Positions 37,962 through 46,047 of a stretch of 64,000 nt of DNA are shown here, in pieces. Position numbers and translations under genes: made by a program. The notes beneath the pieces were generated by a model. It saw only the letters and a program-made list of their open reading frames with translations. It made no database searches and was not told where the DNA came from. This stretch comes from Planctomycetota bacterium. GTDB lineage: Bacteria > Planctomycetota > Planctomycetia > Pirellulales > PALSA-1355. The stretch is from positions 1-64,000 of the forward strand of contig QQVE01000009.1 in assembly GCA_003389325.1 (NCBI GenBank), read 5' to 3'. Position 1 is the stretch's first letter, and every line of letters starts with the position of its first letter.

Positions 37962-38429
37962 TCAAGAACCTTCGATTAGCGCCAGCAGTGTCTGCGTATC
38001 AACCGGCTTTGTGAGATGATGGTCGAAGCCAACTTGCGCGGATCGCGCGCGGGCCTCGTCGTTTCCATAACCGGAAACGGCGATCAGCTTTGTATGTTGA
38101 AACCCCTGCGTGTCTCGCAATTGTTCGGCGACCTGGAACCCATCGAGCTTGGGTAGTCCCAGATCCAAGACGATGGCGTCGGGGAGCTTCTCCAGAGCGG
38201 CATCGAGTGCGGCTTGGCCATCGAACCGCGTATCAACGGCGTGTCCCTTGAGACGCAAGAACATGGCCAAAGTCCGGGCCGAGTCGACGTTGTCATCGAC
38301 GACAAGCACCCTCAGTTGGTGACCTTCGTTCTCGCGAGACTTTGGAGCTTGAGCATTGCGACCCCGTTCCTCCGGCCGGTCGGGAGAAGGTTTTGAATGC
38401 CCCATTATCTTGCTAGCTACACCTTGCAT
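37962..38429 (-). CDS. Single-domain response regulator with N-terminal extension
   Basis: A 155-residue protein with a 37-residue polar extension, then a REC domain with phosphoacceptor D89 (AIVLDLGLP), acidic residues VVDDN and the HHLTKPV Lys. The closest relative by eye is the neighbouring REC at 37541, suggesting duplication. The ATG at 38429 has an AAAGGA ribosome site. A sigma-54-like site lies about 100 bp upstream. Confidence 0.9.
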   Translation of the reverse strand: MQGVASKIMGHSKPSPDRPEERGRNAQAPKSRENEGHQLRVLVVDDNVDSARTLAMFLRLKGHAVDTRFDGQAALDAALEKLPDAIVLDLGLPKLDGFQVAEQLRDTQGFQHTKLIAVSGYGNDEARARSAQVGFDHHLTKPVDTQTLLALIEGS

Positions 38430-38819
38430 TTTTCCTTTGCCGTCACCGGTGGCCGGACGGCCTTCGCCAGAACTTGCCTGTCCAATTTCATCGATTGCGC
38501 ATATTCCGAACTGCCCCCAACCTCAGCAGCAGGTCTCATGCCATCGGGGCTTTGGAAACGAGCAGCAAATGTTGCGAGCCGACGATGTGGGCGATTCAGC
38601 GGGATATACAGCACAAACGCCAGGCGACCAAGGGGGTCTTTTGGGCGGCAGTCGAGCAACCATCATGGCAGCATGCAAACCATTTTCTCCTGTCGAGGTG
38701 CGACGCATGGCCGATCTGCGTCCACCGGCGGCGGCACACGGGTTGCGGCTGGTTTTCCGCATGGCGTGCCCGGCACGCCGACTCATCCCCGCGGCAGGAA
38801 ATTCTCGAAGAGGTGCTCA
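38430..38819. promoter_or_regulatory. Divergent region between REC and PP2C genes
   Basis: No supportable gene in 390 bp. It contains the minus-strand sigma-54-like site (38528-38543) and a CGACCA half-site (38625-38630) 82 bp beyond it. I see no clear promoter for the PP2C gene. Confidence 0.45.
38528..38543 (-). promoter_or_regulatory. Sigma-54-like promoter of the REC gene
   Basis: On the minus strand TGGCATGAGACCTGCT has a TGGCATG -24 box and CTGCT as the -12 box with exact spacing. The predicted start near 38518 gives about 90 nt of leader to 38429. Confidence 0.55.
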
Positions 38820-39764
38820 ATGAGCGGATCGATGGATGTGTTCGGTACGACCGACGTCGGGCGCAAGCGAGAACAGAACGAAGATCAGTTCCTGATTGCC
38901 GACCTGACGAAGTCGATGAAGATTCACCAAACCAGCCTGGGGCTCGATCATCAAACGCGCTTGTTCGGCAACTCCCAGGGAAAAGTGCTGGCCGTGGCCG
39001 ACGGCATGGGCGGGCAGGCGGCCGGCGAGCGGGCCAGCGGAGCAGCCATCGATGCAATCGTCGCCTACCTGCTCGACACGATGCGATGGTTCTACCAACT
39101 CGACGACGATTGTGAGGACGACCTGCTCGACGGCCTCAAGGCGGCGATGGTGCACTGCCAGGAGCGGCTTCACGCCGAAGCCGAAGCCATGCCTCGCCGG
39201 CACGGCATGGGCACGACCATGACGCTCGCCTACCTGATCTGGCCGCGACTCTACATCGTTCACGTGGGCGACAGCCGCTGCTATCTTTGCCGCGGCGGGC
39301 ACATCGAGCAGCTTACCAACGACCACACGCTCGCCGAGAAGTTCGTCGAGGCGGGCACGCTCAGCGAGGACGCGGCGCGCACTTCGCGGTGGCGCCACGT
39401 GTTGTGGAACGTCATCGGGGGCGAGTCCAACGATGTGTCGCCCGAGGTGTATCGCACCGACTTGGAGTTGGGCGACGCGGTTCTGCTGTGCACCGACGGA
39501 TTGACCGCACACGTCTCGGACGACGAGCTACGCGAGTCGCTGGTTGGCGGATCATCGGCGCAGCAGGCCTGTGAGCAGCTCGTGCAGTTGGCCAACTCGC
39601 GGGGTGGCTCCGACAACACGACGGTGATCGTTGCCCGCTTTCTGGAGACGGCTGCGAGTGCCGAGCTGGTGGCCGCCGAGAGCCAGCCGGGAGACAAATC
39701 GCTGGAGGACACCGAGCCCTATTTGACGCCGGTCACTCCCCCAGAAATCGCCCCCAAGGCATAG
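38820..39764 (+). CDS. PP2C-family protein phosphatase
   Basis: A 314-residue Ser/Thr phosphatase. The metal-binding motifs are visible in order: TDVGRKREQNEDQF, VLAVADGMGGQAAGERAS, VGDSRCYL and GGSDNTTVIV. An insertion of about 40 residues after the first motif is unusual. It may oppose kinases such as the one at the left end or act in a partner-switch. The ATG at 38820 has AGAGGTG upstream. The 3' end overlaps the convergent exporter gene by 32 bp. Confidence 0.95.
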   Translation: MSGSMDVFGTTDVGRKREQNEDQFLIADLTKSMKIHQTSLGLDHQTRLFGNSQGKVLAVADGMGGQAAGERASGAAIDAIVAYLLDTMRWFYQLDDDCEDDLLDGLKAAMVHCQERLHAEAEAMPRRHGMGTTMTLAYLIWPRLYIVHVGDSRCYLCRGGHIEQLTNDHTLAEKFVEAGTLSEDAARTSRWRHVLWNVIGGESNDVSPEVYRTDLELGDAVLLCTDGLTAHVSDDELRESLVGGSSAQQACEQLVQLANSRGGSDNTTVIVARFLETAASAELVAAESQPGDKSLEDTEPYLTPVTPPEIAPKA

Positions 39765-40854
39765 TGGCCTCGAAGCTGTCGCAGACGATCTTTGTGACCG
39801 CCAATAGCGGCACGGCGATGATGGCGCCTCCGACGCCCCACATCCACCCCCAGACGACCAGAAATACCATGATCATCACCGGGTTGAGGCTGATCGTGCG
39901 GCCCACCAGCGTTGGGGTGATGAAGTTGGCCTCGATAGCGTTGATGCCGACGTACAGCGCCGGCGGGATGAACGCCTGGGCCGTGGTCTCCAAGCTGAGT
40001 AGGCCAACCAGAAACACGACGACCGTCCCGACCGTCAAGCCGACGAAAGGCACGAAATTCAACAGCGCGGCCATCACACCCCAGAGGATCGGGTTGGGCA
40101 GGCCGGCCAGACCCATGGCCACGCCGATGAAGACTCCCAAGACGGCATTGATGGCCGCCGTGGTCAACAGATATGTGGACATGCCGCGTTCGATACGATG
40201 CACCATTTCCACGACAGTCCGCTTTTCGCCCCAGGTGGGCATCATCTCGACCATCCGACCGAGAAAATGGTCGCCGGCGGCCAACAAGAAGTAAAGCAGC
40301 ACCAACGTCACGAAGACGCCCGCCAGGAATCCGCCGCTGGTGTTGAGCACCGTGTTGCTGAAGCTCGGCTGCTTGACGGCGACCTCGAGCGGCTTCTCGC
40401 CGTCCAGGTCGGTCATCTTCTCCAACTCCTTGCTCGTCGTTTCGATTTGCACGATGTGCCGCCTGACCGACCGCAGCTTCCGCTCGATCTCCCGAATTCC
40501 CTCGGGCGCCCGGCTGATCCAATTGGCAGCCGGCGCGAACAGGGCGGCGATCGCGACCACGGTCACCAGGACCGCCGCCATCAGCACCATCGCCGCGGCC
40601 ATCGAGTTGGGAATGCGCAGGCGATGCAGAAAGGTCACAAGGGGGCTCAGGAGCAGATTGAGCAGCAGCGCGACCGTGATCGGAAACAGCACCGAGCGTG
40701 CCACGTAGAGCACGGCAAACACGGCCAGCGTCGCCAGCACGGCCAGCGACGTTGCTTTAACGCGCTCGATGCGGCGACTGCTGGGCGGCTGCGGCGGCTT
40801 GCCGGCGGCGTCGCTCTGGGGCGGCGCAAGTGAAGTCGCGCTATCCTCGTTCAT
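39733..40854 (-). CDS. AI-2E family transporter (PerM/YdiK type)
   Basis: A 373-residue membrane protein with about eight helices and the family's C-terminal segments (ILWGVMAALLNFVPFVG and NPVMIMVFLVVWGWMWG). The first 30 residues are a Pro-rich cytoplasmic leader. Family members export autoinducer-2 or act as Na+/H+ antiporters; the substrate here is unknown. It overlaps the upstream phosphatase-superfamily gene by ATGA. A second paralogue lies at 52422-53522. Confidence 0.9.
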   Translation of the reverse strand: MNEDSATSLAPPQSDAAGKPPQPPSSRRIERVKATSLAVLATLAVFAVLYVARSVLFPITVALLLNLLLSPLVTFLHRLRIPNSMAAAMVLMAAVLVTVVAIAALFAPAANWISRAPEGIREIERKLRSVRRHIVQIETTSKELEKMTDLDGEKPLEVAVKQPSFSNTVLNTSGGFLAGVFVTLVLLYFLLAAGDHFLGRMVEMMPTWGEKRTVVEMVHRIERGMSTYLLTTAAINAVLGVFIGVAMGLAGLPNPILWGVMAALLNFVPFVGLTVGTVVVFLVGLLSLETTAQAFIPPALYVGINAIEANFITPTLVGRTISLNPVMIMVFLVVWGWMWGVGGAIIAVPLLAVTKIVCDSFEATMPWGRFLGE

Positions 40855-42395
40855 CGTCTAACCTCGGAGTTCGCAACTCGCCCTGTGGCTAACTCGAAAT
40901 CGATGCCGAGGATTTGCAAGCATAGCGGCAACACGTCCACGCTGCGCGGCTGTTGCGGAACTTCCATCGTTGCGGGCAATCCGCCTACGATCAGCGGTGA
41001 GAGCGAGTCCAGCGCATGGAGCGAGCCGTGCGAACCACCTGGGTGGGTGGTCGTTTCGGGAACGGCGAACTCGCAGCCTGGCCGGGCGGTGACCCAGAGG
41101 TCGCCGCTGATCTCGAAGAAGCCGCCCGCAATGCGCTCGAAGGCGTTGGGATAGTCTGCAAAGGTGAGCTTGCCCTCGTCCAAACGAGCGTCGACCGCGG
41201 CCAGGCTGCCTTCCCACCTCCAACGGGTTCCATACGAATCAGTCGCCGAGTCTCCCGCCTCACCGCGCCAGAACCTGAGCCTGCCGCGGTCGGCAGTCGC
41301 CACGCAGTATTGCGGTGCGTCATCACCTTCGAACCAGATCACCTGATCGATGCGTTGTTCGCCCAGCAGGGTCTCGACCAGCCGGCTTCGGTTGACGTCG
41401 GCATCGCGGCGTACGTAAATCTGCGCGGCTCGCATGTTGGGGCACACCATCAACTCGTCGTCGGTGTCCCACGGTCTACCGGCCGCGGCCAGATGATAAT
41501 CGGATAGCACATCGTCGAGCGAGATTCGCGCGGCCTGCACATCGTCGTAGAGATCGCACTGCGAATGATCTCCCGTGATGACGATGGCCATTTGTTCGAG
41601 CATCGCGGCGCAGCCCCCGTAGACGTCCATGAGCTGGCCGAGCGTTTCGTCGAATCGTTTCAAGACGGGCAGGGCGTCCTCCGGGCCGACGCTGTGGCTT
41701 TCGAAGTCGTTGTCGGGAAAGTACGCCAACGTGAAGTCCGGGAAGGCATCGGCCTTGGCAATCTGCATTAGGTAGTCGGCCGTGGTGGCGTCGGAGAACC
41801 CAAACCTCCGAAAGGCGCCACCTTCTGTGGCAAGCCAACTGTCGTCGCCCGCGGCTTTCACCTCCTGGGAGGTAACAAAGTCGCCGAGGCTCAGCATCTG
41901 CGGCCCTGGTATGAGTTTGCGGGACGAAACTCCGGGAAGCAGGCGCAGCAGCAGGGGAGTATACGCCTCGTGCTGAGTGCTTCCCCGGAACCACAGGTAG
42001 TTCAGGCATGCGGCCTTCAGCCCGTGCTTTTCCACAAGCTCGAATCCGGTGTCGTGCCGGAGGCGTTCGTTGTTGAGTCGCACGAGGAAATCATCGAAGA
42101 AGGTGCCGAATCCCTCCTTCAGCACGACCCAGAAGTCGTCGCCGTAATAGGCCACGTCGTTCTCCTGCCTGTCGTACCAGTAGGCTCCGGCGATCCCGTG
42201 TTGGGAAGGGTAGACGCCCGTAATCAGCGATGCGGTCGCGGCCGGCGTAATCGACGGAAAGATGGCCACCGACTCGGGTGCCAGCACGCCGTGTTCGATG
42301 ATTTGCGCCAGATGAGGAAGTTCGCCCCGATCGAGCGCGGGCAAAACGACGCGTGAAGCGAGCGCGTCGACGACGATGAATAGGACGCGTTTCAT
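40851..42395 (-). CDS. Alkaline phosphatase superfamily protein (type I phosphodiesterase/nucleotide pyrophosphatase)
   Basis: A 514-residue protein. It opens with FIVVDALASR, the first metal-binding strand. The nucleophile region is FPSITPAATASLITGVYPSQHG, and later metal-binding segments are FPDNDFESHSVGPE and VITGDHSQCD. No signal peptide is evident. It would hydrolyse phosphodiesters or phosphomonoesters, substrate unknown. The sigma-54-like site just upstream predicts a nearly leaderless mRNA, since the ATG is only about 4 nt from the expected start. Confidence 0.9.
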   Translation of the reverse strand: MKRVLFIVVDALASRVVLPALDRGELPHLAQIIEHGVLAPESVAIFPSITPAATASLITGVYPSQHGIAGAYWYDRQENDVAYYGDDFWVVLKEGFGTFFDDFLVRLNNERLRHDTGFELVEKHGLKAACLNYLWFRGSTQHEAYTPLLLRLLPGVSSRKLIPGPQMLSLGDFVTSQEVKAAGDDSWLATEGGAFRRFGFSDATTADYLMQIAKADAFPDFTLAYFPDNDFESHSVGPEDALPVLKRFDETLGQLMDVYGGCAAMLEQMAIVITGDHSQCDLYDDVQAARISLDDVLSDYHLAAAGRPWDTDDELMVCPNMRAAQIYVRRDADVNRSRLVETLLGEQRIDQVIWFEGDDAPQYCVATADRGRLRFWRGEAGDSATDSYGTRWRWEGSLAAVDARLDEGKLTFADYPNAFERIAGGFFEISGDLWVTARPGCEFAVPETTTHPGGSHGSLHALDSLSPLIVGGLPATMEVPQQPRSVDVLPLCLQILGIDFELATGRVANSEVRR

Positions 42396-42409
42396 GACGC
42401 ACGCTCTCA

Positions 42410-42425
42410 GGCAAAATACATGCCG
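42410..42425 (-). promoter_or_regulatory. Sigma-54-like promoter of the phosphatase/AI-2E exporter operon
   Basis: On the minus strand CGGCATGTATTTTGCC has an exact GGCA-N6-TTGC core. The expected start near 42399 is only about 4 nt before the ATG at 42395. Confidence 0.6.
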
Positions 42426-42631
42426 CGGCCGCACGGGCGGTGAACGGCCGCCTCGACGCCGTGCTGAGCAGCCGCCCGCCCGCGGACGGTCGCGAAACCA
42501 AGGGCAGTGCTGGTGCACGTTCGACCACGAAGGTTGCCCAGCGAGCATTTTGGCAGACGGATTTCGCCTGACAAGTCGGGAAGATCCCCCGATCTAGCGT
42601 GTCACGGGCGTGTTCCGCCGTCTTCTGGCAT

Positions 42632-42647
42632 TGGCATACCATTTGCC
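42632..42647 (+). promoter_or_regulatory. Sigma-54-like promoter of the small stress-protein cluster
   Basis: TGGCATACCATTTGCC has TGGCA at -24 and TTGCC at -12 with exact spacing. The predicted start near 42658 leaves a 67-nt leader to the ATG at 42725. Confidence 0.7.
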
Positions 42648-42724
42648 TCCCTAGGGCTTGGCATCAAGACAAGCCGCGCTACACCGGCCGCGTCTATCAA
42701 CCGCGGCACGACGAAAGGAACATC

Positions 42725-43165
42725 ATGGCTACGCAACCAAACAAAGTGCCGGCGGATTCGGCCCGAGACTGGGAGGAACTGCACGGCGAAGTGCGGAAGC
42801 GCTGGAACGAGGTCTCCGATGACGACCTCAAGCGCGTGAAAGGCGACGTGCAAGAATTGATCGCCATGATTCAGCGCAAGACCGGCGAAGCGCGTGATCA
42901 AATCGAGAAGTTCGTGACCGGACTGGCCGCTGAAATGCGCGATAGCCTGAACCGCGCCGGCCAGCAGGCCGCCAGCTACTCCAGCGACGCTCGGGACGTC
43001 GCCCGCGATCAATATGATCGCACTGCGGAGCGGGTGATGGAAGGATACGCCCAGGCTCAGGAAACCGTGCGTCGTCATCCCGCCGAATCGGTGGCCGCCG
43101 CATTTGGAGCCGGAATCGTCGCGGGCTTCCTGGTGAGTGCCATCGTGAGCCTCCGCGACCGGTAG
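42725..43165 (+). CDS. DUF883/ElaB-YqjD-like protein with CsbD-like N-terminus
   Basis: A 146-residue protein. Residues 17-60 resemble CsbD (WEELHGEVRKRWNEVSDDDLKRVKGDVQELIAMIQRKTG). A long amphipathic helix follows, and a C-terminal transmembrane helix (about residues 120-141) comes after an RRHPAESV block as in ElaB/YqjD. Those relatives are membrane-anchored, ribosome-associated stress proteins in enterobacteria. The ribosome site GAAAGGAA precedes the ATG. It heads the cluster of small genes up to 44619. Confidence 0.82.
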   Translation: MATQPNKVPADSARDWEELHGEVRKRWNEVSDDDLKRVKGDVQELIAMIQRKTGEARDQIEKFVTGLAAEMRDSLNRAGQQAASYSSDARDVARDQYDRTAERVMEGYAQAQETVRRHPAESVAAAFGAGIVAGFLVSAIVSLRDR

Positions 43166-43212
43166 TCCCGCTCCAGCCCCGTTCGTTCCCAATCAACGCC
43201 TGAGGAGTCGAA

Positions 43213-43515
43213 ATGAGCAGTCATCCGGAATCTTTGCACCAACCGCCGACGGGGTCGTCGGAGGAACGCACTGTCACGCAGCGCGTTGGGGAAGGCAAAC
43301 GCTACCTCGAGGAGCGCGTGGCGGAGAACCCCACGTCGGTCATGCTGTTGAGCTTTGTGCTTGGCGCCGGAGTGGGAACCGTCCTCGGAATGACGCTGCT
43401 GGACCAAGGCAGTAATCGCCGTCGGAAGACCGCTGATGGTTTTCTGGCGCACGTTTCCGACACGGTGACCCGTGCGATTCACGACTCGATTCCAGACAAG
43501 TTTTTCCGCTCGTAG
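43213..43515 (+). CDS. Small single-helix membrane protein
   Basis: A 100-residue protein with a polar N-terminus, one hydrophobic helix after ENPTSVM (about residues 42-62), and a basic C-terminal tail. It resembles the C-terminal half of DUF883 proteins but no family is certain. It lies between DUF883-like and another small gene with short spacings (47 and 5 bp), so it is one operon. Confidence 0.75.
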   Translation: MSSHPESLHQPPTGSSEERTVTQRVGEGKRYLEERVAENPTSVMLLSFVLGAGVGTVLGMTLLDQGSNRRRKTADGFLAHVSDTVTRAIHDSIPDKFFRS

Positions 43516-43520
43516 GATCC

Positions 43521-43925
43521 ATGGCAAAGCCCAACGCTGAGACAATTCGCGCGGACATGGAGCGGATACGCCAATCGCTATCGCCACATGCTAAGGATCT
43601 CGTGCACGAGACGCGTCGCCTCGCCAACTGGCGAACGTACCTGCATGACTACCCCTGGGCGTGTGTTGGGGCGGCCGTGGCGGTTGGCTACCTGGCCGTT
43701 CCGAATCGGCCCCAGATTGTCACGCCCAACCCGGACGACTTGGCGAAGCTGGCCAAGCGCAATCAGCTCGTCGTGAAACAATCGCCGAAAGGAACGACCA
43801 CGCAGAACTTCGCGCGCACTTCGGCAACGTTCTTGGGGAACATGCTGCTGCGTGCAGCGGTCGCCTTCATCGGACAGCAGGTCGGCAGGGTCGGCGTCAA
43901 AGCCGCCGATCCGCACGGCCAATGA
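43521..43925 (+). CDS. Small membrane protein of the stress cluster
   Basis: A 134-residue protein. The N-terminal helix (ETIRADMERIRQSLSPHAKDLV) looks like a DUF883-type amphipathic segment. One hydrophobic helix follows (about residues 45-63), and a second weaker one near 105-120. No family recognised. It begins 5 bp after the previous stop and overlaps the next gene by ATGA. Confidence 0.75.
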   Translation: MAKPNAETIRADMERIRQSLSPHAKDLVHETRRLANWRTYLHDYPWACVGAAVAVGYLAVPNRPQIVTPNPDDLAKLAKRNQLVVKQSPKGTTTQNFARTSATFLGNMLLRAAVAFIGQQVGRVGVKAADPHGQ

Positions 43926-44191
43926 AGCGGAATACCTTAACACCACCATTGAACGAGATGCATTCGAAATTCGGAACCCATCGATTTGCAGACCACTTGA
44001 CCTCGCCCCCGGAGACGTCGCGCGAGGAGCCTCGCAGTTACCTCCCGGCAAAGCTGAAGGTGGACTGGCAGCGCGTGGCGGGCAACGCCGTCGATCGGGC
44101 CGGAGCGTGCATCGCGAAGTACCCGGCCGCGGCCCTGGCCACGGCGCTGGGAGTAGGAGTGTTGGCCGGATGGCTAATCAAACGCAAATGA
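43922..44191 (+). CDS. Small membrane-anchored protein
   Basis: An 89-residue protein with a polar N-terminal 60 residues, then one C-terminal hydrophobic helix preceded by AKYPAAALATALGVGVLAG and ending in basic IKRK. The C-terminal pattern is like ElaB/YqjD-type anchors. Both ends overlap neighbours by ATGA, which supports the assigned start and translational coupling. Confidence 0.75.
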   Translation: MKRNTLTPPLNEMHSKFGTHRFADHLTSPPETSREEPRSYLPAKLKVDWQRVAGNAVDRAGACIAKYPAAALATALGVGVLAGWLIKRK

Positions 44192-44619
44192 ACGGCAAAT
44201 CGACACATCAGTACCCGCACAAGGGACTCGGTCGCAGTTTGGCCGATCTAAAAGACGACGTCGTGTCACTGGCGGAACTGCAGTGGCAACTGCTGATGCA
44301 GGATTGTCAGGCCGCCGTGCGTGGCAGCATTGTTCCCACGGCCGTCGCCGCAGTCGGCGTCGTATTGATCGGATGCGCGATCCCCGTGGCGTTGCTGGGC
44401 GCCGCCCGGCTACTCGTCGAAGCAGGGTTGCCGCTGGCGTGGTCGATGTTAGCCGTTGCCGGTGGGACGGCGCTTGTGGGCGCGATGGCCGGCTACTTCG
44501 GCATGCGGTCGGCGCGCCGCTCGATCCGCTCCTTCGACCGCTCTCGCGGTGAGCTTAACCAAAACATCGCCTGGCTGAAACGAGCCCTCCAGCAGGCCGG
44601 CACCGACGACCGAACGTAA
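44188..44619 (+). CDS. YqjE-like (phage holin superfamily III) membrane protein
   Basis: A 143-residue protein with an N-terminal amphipathic segment (SLADLKDDVVSLAELQWQLL), two long transmembrane helices (about residues 47-75 and 82-105) and a basic tail. This matches the putative holin-superfamily/YqjE family that travels with YqjD in enterobacteria. The function is unknown; a lytic role is not implied. Its ATG overlaps the previous stop. Confidence 0.82.
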   Translation: MNGKSTHQYPHKGLGRSLADLKDDVVSLAELQWQLLMQDCQAAVRGSIVPTAVAAVGVVLIGCAIPVALLGAARLLVEAGLPLAWSMLAVAGGTALVGAMAGYFGMRSARRSIRSFDRSRGELNQNIAWLKRALQQAGTDDRT

Positions 44620-44650
44620 CGGCGACTTCCAAGTCACGAAAGGAACGACG

Positions 44651-44848
44651 ATGGCAACGCAAGATACGCAGCGCAAACAAAACCAGAACACCGTGGCCGC
44701 CAACCGGCGCGGCGTCTCGGAGGAAGTCCATCCGATGGACGACATTGTGGACTATCTGCGGACCTACGCCAGGCAGAAGCCCGAAACGGCGGCCTTGGTT
44801 TGTATCGGCATCGGCTTCGTACTGGGGTGGCGACTCAAGCCCTGGTAG
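44651..44848 (+). CDS. Very small single-helix protein
   Basis: A 65-residue protein with a polar N-terminus and one C-terminal hydrophobic segment (TAALVCIGIGFVLGWRL). It again resembles the anchor segment of DUF883 proteins. A GAAAGGAA ribosome site precedes the ATG. It is 31 bp after the YqjE-like gene. Confidence 0.68.
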   Translation: MATQDTQRKQNQNTVAANRRGVSEEVHPMDDIVDYLRTYARQKPETAALVCIGIGFVLGWRLKPW

Positions 44849-44937
44849 GGAAGCGGATCCCAGACACAGATGGAATGTCGGCGTCCTCGAAACTTCGTAG
44901 ACCCGACGCAGCGAAAACGAACCGAAAGGAGCAAGCG

Positions 44938-45141
44938 ATGAACTGGGACCAGATCCAAGGGAAATGGCAGCAAGCGAAAGGGCAGGCGAAACAGAAGTGG
45001 GGCGACCTGACCGATGACGATCTGGACGTCGTCGACGGCAAACGCGAAGCCCTGGTCGGCAAGGTCCAGGAGCGGTACGGAGTCGCCAAGGAAGAGGCCG
45101 AAAAGCAGGTGTCCGAATTCGAGCACTCCTGCAATTGCTAA
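44938..45141 (+). CDS. csbD: CsbD family stress protein
   Basis: A 67-residue soluble protein with the full CsbD pattern: MNWDQIQGKWQQAKGQAKQK, WGDLTDDDLDVVDGKREALVGKVQERYG. CsbD-like proteins are abundant general stress proteins of unknown mechanism. The C-terminus ends with two Cys (CNC), which is unusual for the family. GAAAGGAG ribosome site. Confidence 0.93.
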   Translation: MNWDQIQGKWQQAKGQAKQKWGDLTDDDLDVVDGKREALVGKVQERYGVAKEEAEKQVSEFEHSCNC

Positions 45142-45156
45142 GTTGAATCCGCGGCG

Positions 45157-45179
45157 CGCCCGGCCTCAACCGCCGGGCG
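45157..45179. terminator. GC-rich hairpin after csbD
   Basis: CGCCCGGC and GCCGGGCG form an 8-bp stem with a 7-nt loop, 15 bp after the csbD stop and 46 bp before the next gene. There is no T-run. It may end the csbD message or stabilise it. Confidence 0.4.
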
Positions 45180-45225
45180 GGCCGCTCCCGCGGGCAAAAC
45201 AGCCCGGCATCGAAAGGAAAGCATT

Positions 45226-45480
45226 GTGAGAAAGTTTCTTGGCGTGATCTCGGCGGTTTGCGTGCTCGGCCTGGCCGGCTGCGACGTCGATGTTGAAGAT
45301 CCGGGCAAGCTGCCCGACGTGGATGTCGAAGAAGGTCGGGCGCCTGACGTGGACGTGGAGACACCGGAAGTCGACGTCGAAACCGAAGAGAAGACGATCG
45401 AAGTGCCTGACGTGGATGTCGACACCGAGGAGAAGACGGTCGAAGTTCCCGACGTCGATGTGAACGTGCCGGAAGAATAA
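45226..45480 (+). CDS. Short acidic lipoprotein with VDV repeats
   Basis: An 84-residue protein. It has a signal and lipobox (GLAGC, Cys near residue 19), then a mature chain made almost wholly of short repeats of the type PDVDVE and EEKTxEVPDVDV, very rich in Asp, Glu and Val. No family recognised. The alternating Val and acid pattern could form a beta-solenoid-like or Ca2+-binding surface, which is speculative. GTG start with GAAAGGAA upstream. It shares its last base with the next gene's ATG. Confidence 0.75.
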   Translation: MRKFLGVISAVCVLGLAGCDVDVEDPGKLPDVDVEEGRAPDVDVETPEVDVETEEKTIEVPDVDVDTEEKTVEVPDVDVNVPEE

Positions 45481-46028
45481 TGACACCCGACGCGCGACAA
45501 CACCATGCCGCTGTTGCGGAGCCGGCTTCCGCCGTGCAAGCGGACCGCGCACGTTCCGACCGGCATCAGTCCGACGTAGCTGCTGTGCGCCGCGCGGACC
45601 AGCATGTGCCCCGACCTCACGGGGTCGACGTTGCTTCGCTGCCGCCGGACGTGCAGCAGCGGCTCCAGTGGATACGACGCGTGGCGACCGCACTGGACTC
45701 CGCCTGGCGGGTTCCGGGAACGAACATTCGTTTCGGGGCCGATAGCCTTCTGGGTCTCGTGCCGGGCGTGGGCGACGTCGCCGGTGCGGCGATCTCCCTG
45801 GGGATCCTGCACCAGGCTCGCCGGATCGGTGCCTCGCGATGGACGCTTGCGCGTATGACGCTCAATGTCGTGGTCGACATGCTCCTGGGCGCCATTCCGC
45901 TCGTCGGCGATTTGTTCGACGTCGCCTGGAAAGGCAACTTGCGCAACGTACGCCTACTGGAAGAAACCGTGTTGAAAACGCATTCGCGCACGCTCGGCGT
46001 GCCCGATCACCACAGCGTTCGGCCGTAG
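45480..46028 (+). CDS. DUF4112 membrane protein
   Basis: A 182-residue protein. The C-terminal 120 residues are DUF4112: ALDSAWRVPGTNIRFGADSLLGLVPGVGDV, then an LGAIPLVGDLFDVAWKGN block, with two hydrophobic hairpins. The N-terminal 60 residues are polar and variable. Function unknown. The ATG overlaps the previous stop by one base. Confidence 0.92.
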   Translation: MTPDARQHHAAVAEPASAVQADRARSDRHQSDVAAVRRADQHVPRPHGVDVASLPPDVQQRLQWIRRVATALDSAWRVPGTNIRFGADSLLGLVPGVGDVAGAAISLGILHQARRIGASRWTLARMTLNVVVDMLLGAIPLVGDLFDVAWKGNLRNVRLLEETVLKTHSRTLGVPDHHSVRP

Positions 46029-46047
46029 TCGAGCGAGGAGGAAAAAC

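Larger units (their letters stand above)
42396..42724. promoter_or_regulatory. Divergent regulatory region with paired sigma-54-like promoters
   Basis: No gene in 329 bp. It holds a minus-strand sigma-54-like site (42410-42425), a central TGGT-N9-ACCA element with the CGACCAC half-site (42511-42528), and a plus-strand sigma-54-like site (42632-42647). The two promoters lie about 86 and 104 bp from the element, matching the 24780 palindrome arrangement. Confidence 0.65.

Noticed and set aside
40647..40829. Small minus-strand frame inside the AI-2E exporter gene
   Set aside because: It is a shifted-frame shadow rich in Arg and Ser with no start signal.
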